DNA of 64,000 nt. Source: VFZN01 sp035495795. Its GTDB lineage: Bacteria > Acidobacteriota > Vicinamibacteria > Vicinamibacterales > UBA2999. A program made the translations under genes and the position numbers. Numbering within the stretch: the first letter of the stretch is position 1; every line of letters begins with the position of its first letter. Positions 37,167-45,750 of this stretch are shown here, in pieces. Under the pieces are notes generated by a model, which did no database searches, was not told the origin of the DNA, and was given only the letters and a program-made list of their open reading frames with translations. Location of the stretch: assembly GCA_035495795.1 (NCBI GenBank), contig DATJFF010000295.1, forward strand, positions 21,230 through 85,229. The letters are read 5' to 3'.

Positions 37167-37502
37167 CGCGCCTCCGGCGCGTGGGCCCTCGGCAGGCGGC
37201 CGTTGGCCGCAGGTCGCGCTACGGGCGGCGAGACAAGAGTTCTTCCCCTACGCACGCGAAGCGTGCGCCTGACGAGCGGCGAAGCCGCGAGGCCCACGCC
37301 GCGCAGCGGCGCCCACGCGCCGAAGGCGCGCCTGCCGAGCGGCGCCCACGCGCCGAAGAAGTGGCTGCGCCGCGCGGGCGCCCTTCGGGCGCGGCGCACG
37401 CCCTGCGTGCGCAGGGAAATACGTTCTGTTCCTGCCGCGCGAAGCGCGGCCTGCGGCCCGAAGGGCCGCCTGCGCAGCAGCGCCTGCGCGCCGAAGGCGC
37501 GC
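37167..37502. repeat. array of at least eleven perfect short palindromes with 3-nt loops
   Basis: The gap between the ilvE start side and the phzF stop is packed with odd palindromes. Each has a perfect 5-7 bp stem and a 3-nt loop: 37167-37181, 37196-37210, 37251-37267, 37276-37288, 37297-37311, 37316-37330, 37378-37392, 37396-37410, 37434-37450, 37453-37469 and 37486-37502. The loop is GAA in six, TTC in one, and GTT, TCC, GCA and CCT in the others. Most stem sequences differ from one another. The last abuts the phzF stop codon. No gene is visible in the 423-bp gap. Confidence 0.9.
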
Positions 37503-38516
37503 CTACGAAGGTCGCAGTCGGCCCTCGCCTACCAGCACGCTGGGCCCGCCCACCCGGACGCGGGTGATGCGCTCCGGCGTCTCTGCATCGATCCGGATAT
37601 GGATGCGGCTCGGGCGGTTCATCTTGACGCCCTGTGCGCTGACGATCGTCCCCGCTTTGTCGATCGGTACCAACCCGTAGCGGACGAGATACGCGCCCAG
37701 TGGCCCGCTCGCGGAACCTGTGGCCGCGTCTTCCACCGCGCCGATCATCCGGCTGTAGACCGTGGCGCCGTCGCTCCCAGGCTCGGGGCTGAAGACGAAC
37801 ACGCCTCGCCGCGTGAGCTGTGCCGCCTCGAACAGCGCGCCCAGCGCCCGGGTATCGAGCGCCGCCTGGTCCACCGCCGCGCGCGTCCGGAGCGCCAGCA
37901 TGAAGAACGGCGATCCGCAGTTGACCTCCTGCACCGGCGCGCCGGCCTGAACTGCGTCAGGAGCCAGGCCGTATGCGGCTGCCACGCGGCCCGGGTCGGG
38001 CAGGGTAGGACCGAACACCGGCGGCTGCTGTGTCATCCACGCGAACGCCAGGCGGCCGTCGCGCCAGTCGAGCTCGACGAGCGTGGGACCGATGTTGAGA
38101 CCGAACGTGAAGGCTTTCGTCCCCGGCGCAATCACCCCGTCGTCGGCGAGGGCGAACGTCGAGCCGATGACCGGGTGACCGGCAAACGGCATCTCGCCGC
38201 CGCGTCCAAAGATTCGCAGCCGGATGTCGGTGCCGGCTTTCTCCGCCGGAAACACGAAAGTCGCCTCGGAGAAGTTCGTCTCGCGGGTCATTGCCGCCAT
38301 CGTCTCGGCGGTCAGGCCGTCGGTGTCGAGGAACACCGCGAGCTGGTTGCCGGTCAGCGGCCGGTCGGTGAAGACGTCGTACTGCAGGAAACGGCGGCCA
38401 CCGGTCACAGCCGCGCGTCTGACTGATTGAGCTCTTGCGCTACCGGGCCATCCGATGGTTGCCACTGCGCCAGTCAGGCCCAGCCACTCGCGTCGCGACA
38501 GAAGGGAACTCGACAT
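37503..38516 (-). CDS. PhzF-family isomerase with Tat signal peptide
   Basis: 337 aa. The first ~30 residues form a twin-arginine signal (SRREWLGLTGAVATIGWPGSARAQ). The mature part is a PhzF-type diaminopimelate epimerase-fold protein: FLQYDVFTDRPLTGNQLAVFLD, the catalytic glutamate E84 in ETNFSEATFVF, GRGGEMPFAGHPVIGSTFAL, and the second-lobe GAVEDAATGSASGPLGAYLV. PhzF relatives are usually cytoplasmic, so export is unusual. The substrate is unknown. The start is supported by a TAGGCT box 7 nt upstream. Confidence 0.87.
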   Translation of the reverse strand: MSSSLLSRREWLGLTGAVATIGWPGSARAQSVRRAAVTGGRRFLQYDVFTDRPLTGNQLAVFLDTDGLTAETMAAMTRETNFSEATFVFPAEKAGTDIRLRIFGRGGEMPFAGHPVIGSTFALADDGVIAPGTKAFTFGLNIGPTLVELDWRDGRLAFAWMTQQPPVFGPTLPDPGRVAAAYGLAPDAVQAGAPVQEVNCGSPFFMLALRTRAAVDQAALDTRALGALFEAAQLTRRGVFVFSPEPGSDGATVYSRMIGAVEDAATGSASGPLGAYLVRYGLVPIDKAGTIVSAQGVKMNRPSRIHIRIDAETPERITRVRVGGPSVLVGEGRLRPS

Positions 38517-38523
38517 GCCGCAT

Positions 38524-38529
38524 AGCCTA
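38524..38529 (-). promoter_or_regulatory. candidate -10 box TAGGCT, 7 nt before start
   Basis: Minus-strand TAGGCT (38529-38524) is separated from the phzF ATG (38516) by 7 nt, compatible with a leaderless transcript. The same TAGGCT-N7-ATG layout precedes the FMN oxidase gene at 51158. Confidence 0.4.
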
Positions 38530-38570
38530 CCTCGTGCGGAAGCGAAGGCGACGCGGACGGTCGAAACCTC

Positions 38571-38641
38571 GTGCCATGCGTCGAACCTTCGTGCTTTGAA
38601 CGCCCTGCGCTTTGAACGGCCGTGCTTCGAACTCCCGTGCT
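38571..38641. repeat. 15-16-nt degenerate tandem array (tcgaacYYYcgtgct)
   Basis: Five units of 15-20 nt, e.g. tcgaaccttcgtgct, ttgaacggccgtgct and tcgaactcccgtgct, fill the gap between divergent genes. Two units contain TTGAAC, which resembles a -35 box. Confidence 0.8.
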
Positions 38642-38646
38642 GAATG

Positions 38647-38652
38647 TAGAAT
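38647..38652 (+). promoter_or_regulatory. candidate -10 box TAGAAT for the vWA operon
   Basis: TAGAAT lies 14 nt before the GTG at 38667. CCGGAG between them can serve as ribosome binding site. It would drive the eight-gene operon 38667-51034. Confidence 0.45.
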
Positions 38653-38666
38653 CGCCGGAGATTTCC

Positions 38667-40949
38667 GTGTTCGAGGCCCTCTTTCGATTCTTCTTCGAGC
38701 ACTCCCCGGCGATGTTCGCGCAAGGGGAGATCCGATGGACGGCGTGGACCGGCGCGTTCGTGGCGGTTGCGGTCACCACCGTCGCCGTCGCGACGGCGTT
38801 CCTCGGCTATCGGAGCAATCAGCGTGTCCCGCTGCGCGATCGGGTGGTGCTCGGCGGCCTGCGCATCGCGCTGCTGCTGGTCGTGCTCGCCTGCTTGTTC
38901 CGGCCGGTTCTCGTCGTCCGCGCCGCCGTGCCGCAGCAGAACGTCATCGGTGTCCTGCTCGACGATTCGCGGTCGATGCAGATCGCTGACCTCGACGGCA
39001 AGCCGCGGGCCGACTTCGTCAAGTCGGCATTCGGCGGCGTTGACACCGGGACGTTGAAGGCGCTGGCCGATCGGTTTGCGGTCCGGGTGTTCCGATTTTC
39101 GGCCAGCTCGGCGCGCGCCACCGGCGGGCAGGAGCTCACTTTCGGCGGGACAGAGACGCGGCTCGGCACGTCGCTCGAGACCGCGAGGCAGGAACTGGCC
39201 GGGTTGCCGCTGGCGGGCCTGGTCCTGGTGAGCGATGGAGCCGACACCGCCGACGCCGCGCTCGGCAACGCGCTTCTCGGGCTCAAGGCCGAAGGGGTAC
39301 CGGTGTTCACCGTCGGCGTCGGACGCGAGACGCTCGACAAGGACATCCAGATTGGCCGCATCAATACGCCGCGGACCGCGCTCAAGGGCACGACACTGCT
39401 CGTCGACGTCGTGATCGCGCAGCGCGGCTTCGACGGGGAGAGCGTCACCCTCGACGTCGAGGACGAAGGCCGCATCGTCAGTACGCAGCAGGTGACGTTG
39501 CCGACTGGCGGCGCACCGGCCACGGTGCCGGTTCGGATCACGGTGGAGGAGGAAGGGCCGCGCGTCCTGCGGTTCCGTGTTCCGGCATTGCCCGGTGAGC
39601 TGGTCGCCGACAACAACCAGCGTGACGCGCTCATCGACGTGCGCGATCGCCGCGAGAAGATCCTGTACTTCGAAGGGGAGCCGCGGTTCGAGCTGAAGTT
39701 CATCCGCCGTGCGGTGACCGACGACAAGAACGTCGAAGTAGTGGCGCTGCAGCGCACCGCCGACAACAAGTTCCTGCGGCTTGGCGTGGACAACGCCGAC
39801 GAGCTCGTGAGCGGTTTCCCGAAGACGCGCGAGGAGCTGTTCGCCTATCGCGGACTGGTGCTCGGCAGCATCGAGGCGGGCGCCTTTACCGGTGACCAGC
39901 TGCGGATGATCGCGGAGTTCGTCGACCGCCGCGGCGGCGGGCTGTTGGCACTTGGTGGACCGCGTGCCTTCAGCGAAGGCGGCTACGCCGGAACCGCAGT
40001 CTCCGACACTCTGCCGGTCGTGCTCGACTCGAGCCTCCGCGAGAAGGAAGGCGAGCTGGTGCGGCTCAGCGTCAAGCCGACGCGCGCCGGCGCGGCCAGC
40101 GCGGTGACGCAGGTTGCAGCAACGGAGGCAGCCTCGGTGGAGCGGTGGAACACCATGCCGGTGGTGACCGCCGTCAATCGCCTCTCGGCGATCAAGCCCG
40201 GCGCAACCGTGCTCCTCTCGGGCTCGGACAACGGCCGCCGCGACTACCCGGTGCTCGTTTTCCAGCGGTACGGCCGCGGCAAGGCATTCGCGTTCACGGC
40301 CCAGGACTCGTGGGTGTGGCAGATGCACGCCTCGATGGCGGTGGACGACCTCACGCACGAGAACTTCTGGCGGCAGCTGCTGCGGTGGGTCGTGGACGAG
40401 GTCCCCGATCAGGTTGAGATCCGGATGACGTCGGACCGCGTCGAACCGGGGAGCACCGTCTCCTTCTCGGCGTCGGTCGCCGACAAGGCGTTCCTCGAGC
40501 TGAACGACGCGTCGGTGACGGCAAGCGTCACGGCCCCGGACGGAAGTGTCAGCGACGTGCCGATGTCGTGGAGCGGCGAGCGGGCCGGCGAGTACCAGGG
40601 CAACTTCGCCGCGGCGGCCCCAGGCTGGTACGAAGTCCGAACCACCGCCACGCGCGCCGGCGCCGAGGTCGGAAAAGCTGTCGCCCACGTCCGCGCCGCC
40701 CCCGGCGAGCAGGAGTACTTCGATGCGACCTTGCGGGCGGGCACGCTGCGGCGCATTGCGGAAGAGACCGGCGGGCGCTACTACGCGGCCAACGCCGTCG
40801 GGACCCTCGCTGACGACCTGCGCTATACCGGGCGCGGCGTGACTACCGTCGAGGAGCACGATCTCTGGCACATGCCGATCGTGCTGCTCCTCATCGTTGG
40901 ACTCCTCTCGGCGGAATGGGGGTATCGGCGTGTCGTCGGCCTCCCGTAG
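38667..40949 (+). CDS. membrane vWA / glutamine amidotransferase-like protein
   Basis: 760 aa. Two N-terminal helices (about 28-47 and 60-84), then a von Willebrand A-like domain with the metal site D99-D-S101-R-S103 (VLLDDSRSMQI) and LVSDGADTADAAL. The middle (about 310-470) contains a flavodoxin/GATase-like region (GSIEAGAFTGDQLRMIAEFVDRRGGGLLALGGPRAFSEGG) lacking an obvious catalytic cysteine. A single helix (MPIVLLLIVGLLSAEWGYRR) closes the protein. Such proteins occur in MoxR/BatA clusters. GTG start with CGGAG upstream; its end overlaps the next gene by 20 nt. Confidence 0.85.
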   Translation: MFEALFRFFFEHSPAMFAQGEIRWTAWTGAFVAVAVTTVAVATAFLGYRSNQRVPLRDRVVLGGLRIALLLVVLACLFRPVLVVRAAVPQQNVIGVLLDDSRSMQIADLDGKPRADFVKSAFGGVDTGTLKALADRFAVRVFRFSASSARATGGQELTFGGTETRLGTSLETARQELAGLPLAGLVLVSDGADTADAALGNALLGLKAEGVPVFTVGVGRETLDKDIQIGRINTPRTALKGTTLLVDVVIAQRGFDGESVTLDVEDEGRIVSTQQVTLPTGGAPATVPVRITVEEEGPRVLRFRVPALPGELVADNNQRDALIDVRDRREKILYFEGEPRFELKFIRRAVTDDKNVEVVALQRTADNKFLRLGVDNADELVSGFPKTREELFAYRGLVLGSIEAGAFTGDQLRMIAEFVDRRGGGLLALGGPRAFSEGGYAGTAVSDTLPVVLDSSLREKEGELVRLSVKPTRAGAASAVTQVAATEAASVERWNTMPVVTAVNRLSAIKPGATVLLSGSDNGRRDYPVLVFQRYGRGKAFAFTAQDSWVWQMHASMAVDDLTHENFWRQLLRWVVDEVPDQVEIRMTSDRVEPGSTVSFSASVADKAFLELNDASVTASVTAPDGSVSDVPMSWSGERAGEYQGNFAAAAPGWYEVRTTATRAGAEVGKAVAHVRAAPGEQEYFDATLRAGTLRRIAEETGGRYYAANAVGTLADDLRYTGRGVTTVEEHDLWHMPIVLLLIVGLLSAEWGYRRVVGLP

Positions 40950-41694
40950 GTTCGCCGCGGGGGCGGTGACCGTGCTGCTGGTGAGCAGCGTCGTGTTCGC
41001 GCAGGACGGCTTCTGGGGCGGCGGCCGCGGCCGGTTCACGCCCGAGCCGGCGGCGACGAAGGTGAGTTACGACGGCCGGTTCGCGTTCGTCCGGCTGCGG
41101 TACCAGGGTGGACTCCGGCGCGATCCCGGCTGGGCGCACGATTATCCGCGCGCCGACTGGCACTTCCAGCGCATCCTCGAGGAACTCACGCTGGCGCGGA
41201 CCTATCGCGACGAAAGCAACATCATGTCGCTCGACGATCCGGATCTCGGGCTGTATCCGGTCGCCTATCTCTCGGAGCCCGGCTTCTGGACCCTGAGCGA
41301 AGCGGAGATGTCCGGCCTGCGCGGCTACCTGCAGAAGGGCGGGTTCATCATCTTCGACGACTTCCGCGGCGCCAGGGACTGGGGCAATCTCGAGTCGCGG
41401 ATGCGCGAAGTCCTGCCGGAAGCGCGCTGGGTTCCGCTCGAGGCGACGCATCCGATCTTCCACTCGTTCTTCGAGATCAATCAGCTCGAGACGCGCGGCT
41501 ACTATGGCCCGGCACAGTTCCTCGGCGTTTTCGAGGACAACGATCCGGAAAAGCGATTGCTCGCGATCGCGGACTACAACCACGATCTCGGCGAATTCTG
41601 GGAGTTCTCGGATACCGGCTGGATGCCGGTGGACGCGACCAACGAAGCGTACAAGTACGGCGTGAACTACGTCATCTATGCGATGACACACTAA
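40930..41694 (+). CDS. DUF4159 protein (first of three)
   Basis: 254 aa with a signal peptide (RRFAAGAVTVLLVSSVVFAQ). The DUF4159 domain shows FVRLRYQGG...HDYPRADWHFQRILEELTLART, then LRGYLQKGGFIIFDDF and the C-terminal GWMPVDATNEAYKYGVNYVIYAMTH. The fold is thought to be GATase/flavodoxin-like without enzymatic assignment. The GTG at 40930 lies inside the end of the preceding gene (20-nt overlap). It differs clearly from the two later DUF4159 copies (49362 and 50201), which resemble each other, so it is an older paralogue. Confidence 0.88.
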   Translation: MSSASRRFAAGAVTVLLVSSVVFAQDGFWGGGRGRFTPEPAATKVSYDGRFAFVRLRYQGGLRRDPGWAHDYPRADWHFQRILEELTLARTYRDESNIMSLDDPDLGLYPVAYLSEPGFWTLSEAEMSGLRGYLQKGGFIIFDDFRGARDWGNLESRMREVLPEARWVPLEATHPIFHSFFEINQLETRGYYGPAQFLGVFEDNDPEKRLLAIADYNHDLGEFWEFSDTGWMPVDATNEAYKYGVNYVIYAMTH

Positions 41695-41702
41695 GACGCA
41701 AG

Positions 41703-41779
41703 TGCGACGGGTGGCGGGTGCGACGGGTGCGACCGGTGCGACGGCGCATGCCAAGACCCCAAGACCTCAAGGCCTCAGC
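41703..41779. repeat. two adjacent arrays: nonamer gtgcgacgg and octamer accccaag/acctcaag
   Basis: After the DUF4159 stop, gtgcgacgg-type units (41703-41745) are followed by accccaag and acctcaag octamers (41756-41771). The octamer is the same unit that fills the gap at 56972-57037. Confidence 0.75.
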
Positions 41780-41791
41780 AACGGGGGACAC

Positions 41792-42817
41792 GTGGAAACG
41801 ACGACCGATCTGAACACACCTGATGACGTGGCGCTGGCCGAACGGATGAAGCACGGCCGGGACCGGATCATCAGCGAGCTGAAGAAGCTCATCATCGGGC
41901 AGGACGATGTGGTGAATCAGGTGCTGTTGACGCTGTTCGTCGGCGGCAACAGTTTGATCGTCGGGGTTCCCGGTCTGGCCAAGACGCTGCTCGTTCATAC
42001 GATGGCGCGGGTCCTGGACCTGAAGTTCAATCGCGTCCAGTTCACGCCCGACCTGATGCCATCCGACATCACCGGCACCGACATCATCCAGGAGGATCCC
42101 GCGACTGGGCGCCGGTCGATGGTGTTCGCGCCCGGGCCGATCTTCGCGAACATCGTCCTCGCCGACGAGATCAACCGCACTCCGCCGAAGACGCAGTCGG
42201 CGCTGCTCGAGGCGATGCAGGAGCACCGCGTCACCATCCAGGGGCGCACCTACAAGCTCGAGGAACCGTTTTACGTCTTCGCCACCCAGAACCCGATCGA
42301 GCTCGAAGGCACCTACCCGCTTCCCGAGGCGCAGCTCGATCGCTTCATGTTCCACATCGTGATCGATCATCCCCCGGAGGAGGAGGAGCTCGAGGTCATC
42401 CGGACGACGACCGCGATTCTCGAACCGCAGTTCGAGCGGCCGGTGACGGGCGCGGACCTGGTTGCCTTCCAGCGGCTCGTCCGGCGTGTGCCGGTGGCCG
42501 ATCCGGTTCTGCGCTACGCGCTAGCGCTCGTTCGCGCCAGCCGGCCGAAGTCGCCGACGTGCCCGGAGACGATCAAGAAATGGGTGGCGTTCGGCGGCAG
42601 CGTCCGTGCCGCCCAGTACCTGGTGCTCGCCGGCAAGGCGCGGGCGTTGACGAGCGGCCGGTATCACCTCGGCTTCGACGACATTCGGGCCCTCGCGCAT
42701 CCGGTCCTGCGCCATCGCATGCTGACGAACTTTCACGCCCAGTCCGAAGGCGTGACCAGCGACGTGCTCATCGATCGCCTGCTCGACGCGGTGCCGACGC
42801 CGCGCTCCGGCATGTAG
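41792..42817 (+). CDS. MoxR-family AAA+ ATPase
   Basis: 341-aa AAA+ ATPase. Walker A GVPGLAKT is at residues 58-65, Walker B IVLADEIN at 121-128, and sensor 1 is in FVFATQNPIELEGTYPLPEAQLDRF. The arginine-finger/sensor 2 region follows, with the C-terminal lid GFDDIRALAHPVLRHR. MoxR ATPases act as chaperones that mature partner complexes with vWA proteins, whose genes surround it here. The GTG at 41792 is preceded by GGGGGA. Confidence 0.95.
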   Translation: METTTDLNTPDDVALAERMKHGRDRIISELKKLIIGQDDVVNQVLLTLFVGGNSLIVGVPGLAKTLLVHTMARVLDLKFNRVQFTPDLMPSDITGTDIIQEDPATGRRSMVFAPGPIFANIVLADEINRTPPKTQSALLEAMQEHRVTIQGRTYKLEEPFYVFATQNPIELEGTYPLPEAQLDRFMFHIVIDHPPEEEELEVIRTTTAILEPQFERPVTGADLVAFQRLVRRVPVADPVLRYALALVRASRPKSPTCPETIKKWVAFGGSVRAAQYLVLAGKARALTSGRYHLGFDDIRALAHPVLRHRMLTNFHAQSEGVTSDVLIDRLLDAVPTPRSGM

Positions 42818-42819
42818 CC

Positions 42820-43725
42820 ATGGCCGGCAGTCCTGCTCCCGGCGCGCGGTTCGTGGATCCGGCGGTCCTCGCGCGGGTCGGCAACCTGGAGTTCGTCGCG
42901 CGCTCGGTGGTGGACGGCGTGATCAACGGCCTGCACCGCTCGCCGTTCTTCGGCGCATCGGTGGACTTTGCCGAGCATCGCGGTTACGTTCCCGGCGACG
43001 ACATCCGGCGCGTGGACTGGAAGGTGTTCGCCCGGACCGACAAGTTCTTCCTCAAGGAGTTCGAGGCCGATTCGAACGCCAACTTTTCGGTGCTCCTCGA
43101 CGTCTCGAAATCAATGGCCTTCGGGGAGCGGATCAGCAAGCTCGAGTACGCGAAGTTCCTCGCCGCGTGCCTGACCTATCTCGTTCACCAGCAGCGCGAT
43201 CGCGTCGGCCTGGTAACCTTCGACCACGACGTGGTCGACCATGTCCCGCCCTCGGCCAAGCACCTCGACGTGGTGCTGCACACGATCGATCGAGCGGCGG
43301 CCGAGCGACCCGGTGACATCGGCCCGCCGTTCGAGAAGCTGGCCGAGCACTTCGGCCGGCGCGGCATCATTGTCGTCATCTCCGACTTCTACGCCGAGCC
43401 CGACCAGATTTTCCGGGCGGTTGTGCCGTTGCGGTTCCGCGGCAACGACGTAATTCTCTTCCACGTGCTGGATCCCGCTGAGGTCGAGTTCCCCTACTTC
43501 GAGCCATCGGCCTTCGAGGACATCGAGAGCGGCGACCAGCTGCCGATCGTCCCCGACGCGTTCGCCGAACAGTACCGAGCCTTGATCAAGGCTCACGTCG
43601 ACGAACTGTCATCGCGAGCGACCGCCCAGCGCATGGACTACATGCTGCTCAAGACCTCGATGCCGCTCGATCACGCTTTGTTCCAATACCTGTCGATCCG
43701 CGATCGGCTGACGCGCACGCGATGA
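42820..43725 (+). CDS. DUF58 protein (vWA-like MoxR partner)
   Basis: 301 aa. DUF58 signature GDDIRRVDWKVFARTDKFFLKEFE lies at 59-82. A vWA-like core follows with metal-site D94, S96, S98 (LLDVSKSM), then VGLVTFDHDVVDHV and GIIVVISDFYAEPDQI. It starts 2 nt after the moxR stop and its own stop overlaps the next gene (ATGA). In MoxR clusters DUF58 proteins are the usual second subunit. Confidence 0.94.
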   Translation: MAGSPAPGARFVDPAVLARVGNLEFVARSVVDGVINGLHRSPFFGASVDFAEHRGYVPGDDIRRVDWKVFARTDKFFLKEFEADSNANFSVLLDVSKSMAFGERISKLEYAKFLAACLTYLVHQQRDRVGLVTFDHDVVDHVPPSAKHLDVVLHTIDRAAAERPGDIGPPFEKLAEHFGRRGIIVVISDFYAEPDQIFRAVVPLRFRGNDVILFHVLDPAEVEFPYFEPSAFEDIESGDQLPIVPDAFAEQYRALIKAHVDELSSRATAQRMDYMLLKTSMPLDHALFQYLSIRDRLTRTR

Positions 43726-45740
43726 CTTTTCTCACGCCGCTGTTCCTGCTCGGCCTCGCCGCGCTCGCGATCCCGGTGCTGATCCACCTCACCCAGCGGG
43801 AACGGACCACCGTCGTCGAGTTCCCGTCGCTGATGTTCCTCAAGAAGATCCCGTATGAGTCGGTGAAGCGGCGCAGGCTCCGCGACCTGCTGCTGCTCGC
43901 GTTGCGGGCGGCAGCCCTGGCGCTGATCATCGCCGCGTTCGCGCGGCCGTTCATGCGCGGCTCGGAGCTGTCGGCCTCCGGCGGCGGGGCGCGCGAGATT
44001 ATCGTGCTGCTGGATCGCTCGTACAGCATGGGGGCCGGTGATACCTGGGCGCGGGCCCAGCAGGCCGCGCGCCAGGCGCTGCAGGGGCTGACCGGGCTCG
44101 ATCGCGTCTCGCTGGTGCTGTTCTCGTCGTCGGCGGAAATGGTGCTGCGATCGAGCGCGGACGCGTCGCGGGTCATCGATGAGATCGATCGCGCGCAACC
44201 GTCGGCAGGCACCACGCGCTATGCGCCGGCGCTGAAAGTGGCCTCGAGCGTGCTCGCCGAGTCGTCGCTGCCGAGGAAGGAAGCGGTGCTCGTGTCGGAC
44301 TTCCAGCGCGTCGGCTGGCAGCCGGACGAAGCGTTCCGTTTGCCGTCAGGAGCGGTGTTCACGCCGGTGGCGGTGCCGCCCCCGGCCGGCGGCAACGTCG
44401 CGGTGACGCCGATCTCCGTCCAGCGTGTCCGCGTCGAGAACCAGGACCGCGCGGTGATCACGGCCGGCGCGACCAATCGCGGCAGTGAACCGGCGAGCAA
44501 CGTGAAGCTCGATCTCGAGGTGGACGGCCGCGTCGTGCAGTCGCAGCAGCTCAGCATCGCGGCGGGTAGTTCGGCGTCGGCGGCGTTTGCCCCGGTGACG
44601 GTTCCTCCGGCCGGGCTCCGCGTCGTCGCCCGGATACCCGACGACAGCCTCGCCGCTGACAACGCGTTCTACGCCGTCATCGCGCCGCCCACCGCGGTGA
44701 CCGTGCTGCTCGTCGGCAGCGGCAATCGCGGCGACAGCGATCTGTATCTCACCCGCGCGCTGGCGATTGGCGATCGACCGAGGTTCGAGGTCAACACCGC
44801 GCAGGTGGACGTGCTCACCGCGGAGACACTGGCGCGGACTCGTGTCGTGGTCCTCCAGGACCTGCCTCTCGGAGATGCGGTCGCGGGGCGACTCAAGACC
44901 TACGTCGAGGGAGGCGGCGGTTTGATCGTGGCCCTCGGCCCGCGCGGCTCGCTGCCGCAAGCCGACTGGGTGCCCGCCACGGTCGGCAATATCGAGGACC
45001 GCACGCGCGGTGCGGCGGCGAAGTTGAGCGGCTTCGACTACGGCCACGCCGTGTTCGAGCCGTTCCGGGCGCCGCGGAGCGGCGACTTCTCCACGACGCG
45101 GGTCTATGGCTACCGCCTCGTGACCGCGCGCCCCAATGCCGTAACCCTGGCACGCTTCGATGGTGGAACCGCGGCGCTCGTCGAAGCCACGGTGGGACGC
45201 GGGCACGTGCTGGTCTGGGCTACGACGCTCGATCTCTCCTGGAACGATCTGGCGCTCAAGCCGGTGTACCTGCCGTTCGTCCATCAACTCGTCCGCGAAG
45301 CGGCCGGCTACCGCGAGCAACCCGGGTGGATGACGGTCGGGCAGGCCATAGACGTGCCGGCGACGTCCAACACGACACCCCTGGTGGTGCTTGGACCGGA
45401 CGGCCAGCGCCAGTCACCGCCGGAAGGCGCCTCGGCCCTCGGGGTAGAACAGGCCGGCTTCTATGAGGTGCGGGGCGCGCGCGAGGGCCAGTCGCTGCAG
45501 GTGGTCGCCAGTAACGTGGACCTCGCCGAATCGGACCTGACGCGGATCGACCCGGCGGAAGTGAGTGTGGCCGTCACTGGCCAGCCGTCCGGCAATGGCT
45601 CCGGTGGCCCGGCTGCAACCGTCCCTGACGAGGTCCAGGAACAGGCACAACGTATCTGGTGGTACCTGCTGCTTGCGGGTATCCTGCTGCTGATCGCCGA
45701 ATCGTGGCTGTCACGCCGGCTCGCACCCGCCAGGCTGTAG
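43722..45740 (+). CDS. BatA/vWA membrane protein
   Basis: 672 aa. The N-terminal BatA module has a membrane helix (about 3-22), then VVEFPSLMFLKKIPYESVKRRRLRDLLLLALRAAALALIIAAFARP with a second helix. The vWA domain holds a canonical metal site D98-R-S100-Y-S102 and SVLAESSLPRKEAVLVSDFQ. Beta-sandwich and GATase-like parts follow (GRLKTYVEGGGGLIVALGP), and a C-terminal helix (YLLLAGILLLIAESWLS). It is the membrane component of the MoxR-vWA system, with most of the chain in the periplasm. Confidence 0.92.
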   Translation: MTFLTPLFLLGLAALAIPVLIHLTQRERTTVVEFPSLMFLKKIPYESVKRRRLRDLLLLALRAAALALIIAAFARPFMRGSELSASGGGAREIIVLLDRSYSMGAGDTWARAQQAARQALQGLTGLDRVSLVLFSSSAEMVLRSSADASRVIDEIDRAQPSAGTTRYAPALKVASSVLAESSLPRKEAVLVSDFQRVGWQPDEAFRLPSGAVFTPVAVPPPAGGNVAVTPISVQRVRVENQDRAVITAGATNRGSEPASNVKLDLEVDGRVVQSQQLSIAAGSSASAAFAPVTVPPAGLRVVARIPDDSLAADNAFYAVIAPPTAVTVLLVGSGNRGDSDLYLTRALAIGDRPRFEVNTAQVDVLTAETLARTRVVVLQDLPLGDAVAGRLKTYVEGGGGLIVALGPRGSLPQADWVPATVGNIEDRTRGAAAKLSGFDYGHAVFEPFRAPRSGDFSTTRVYGYRLVTARPNAVTLARFDGGTAALVEATVGRGHVLVWATTLDLSWNDLALKPVYLPFVHQLVREAAGYREQPGWMTVGQAIDVPATSNTTPLVVLGPDGQRQSPPEGASALGVEQAGFYEVRGAREGQSLQVVASNVDLAESDLTRIDPAEVSVAVTGQPSGNGSGGPAATVPDEVQEQAQRIWWYLLLAGILLLIAESWLSRRLAPARL

Positions 45741-45750
45741 GGAGGTCCTA

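Noticed and set aside
37080..37502. Small proteins encoded in the palindrome-rich gap
   Set aside because: Open frames are Arg/Ala/Pro/Gly-rich in all directions because of the GC palindromes, with no ribosome binding site.
38517..41039. Very long minus-strand open frame upstream of phzF, opposite the vWA operon
   Set aside because: Only the part after the ATG at 38516 (PhzF with Tat signal) has recognisable motifs; the rest is antisense to the vWA and DUF4159 genes.
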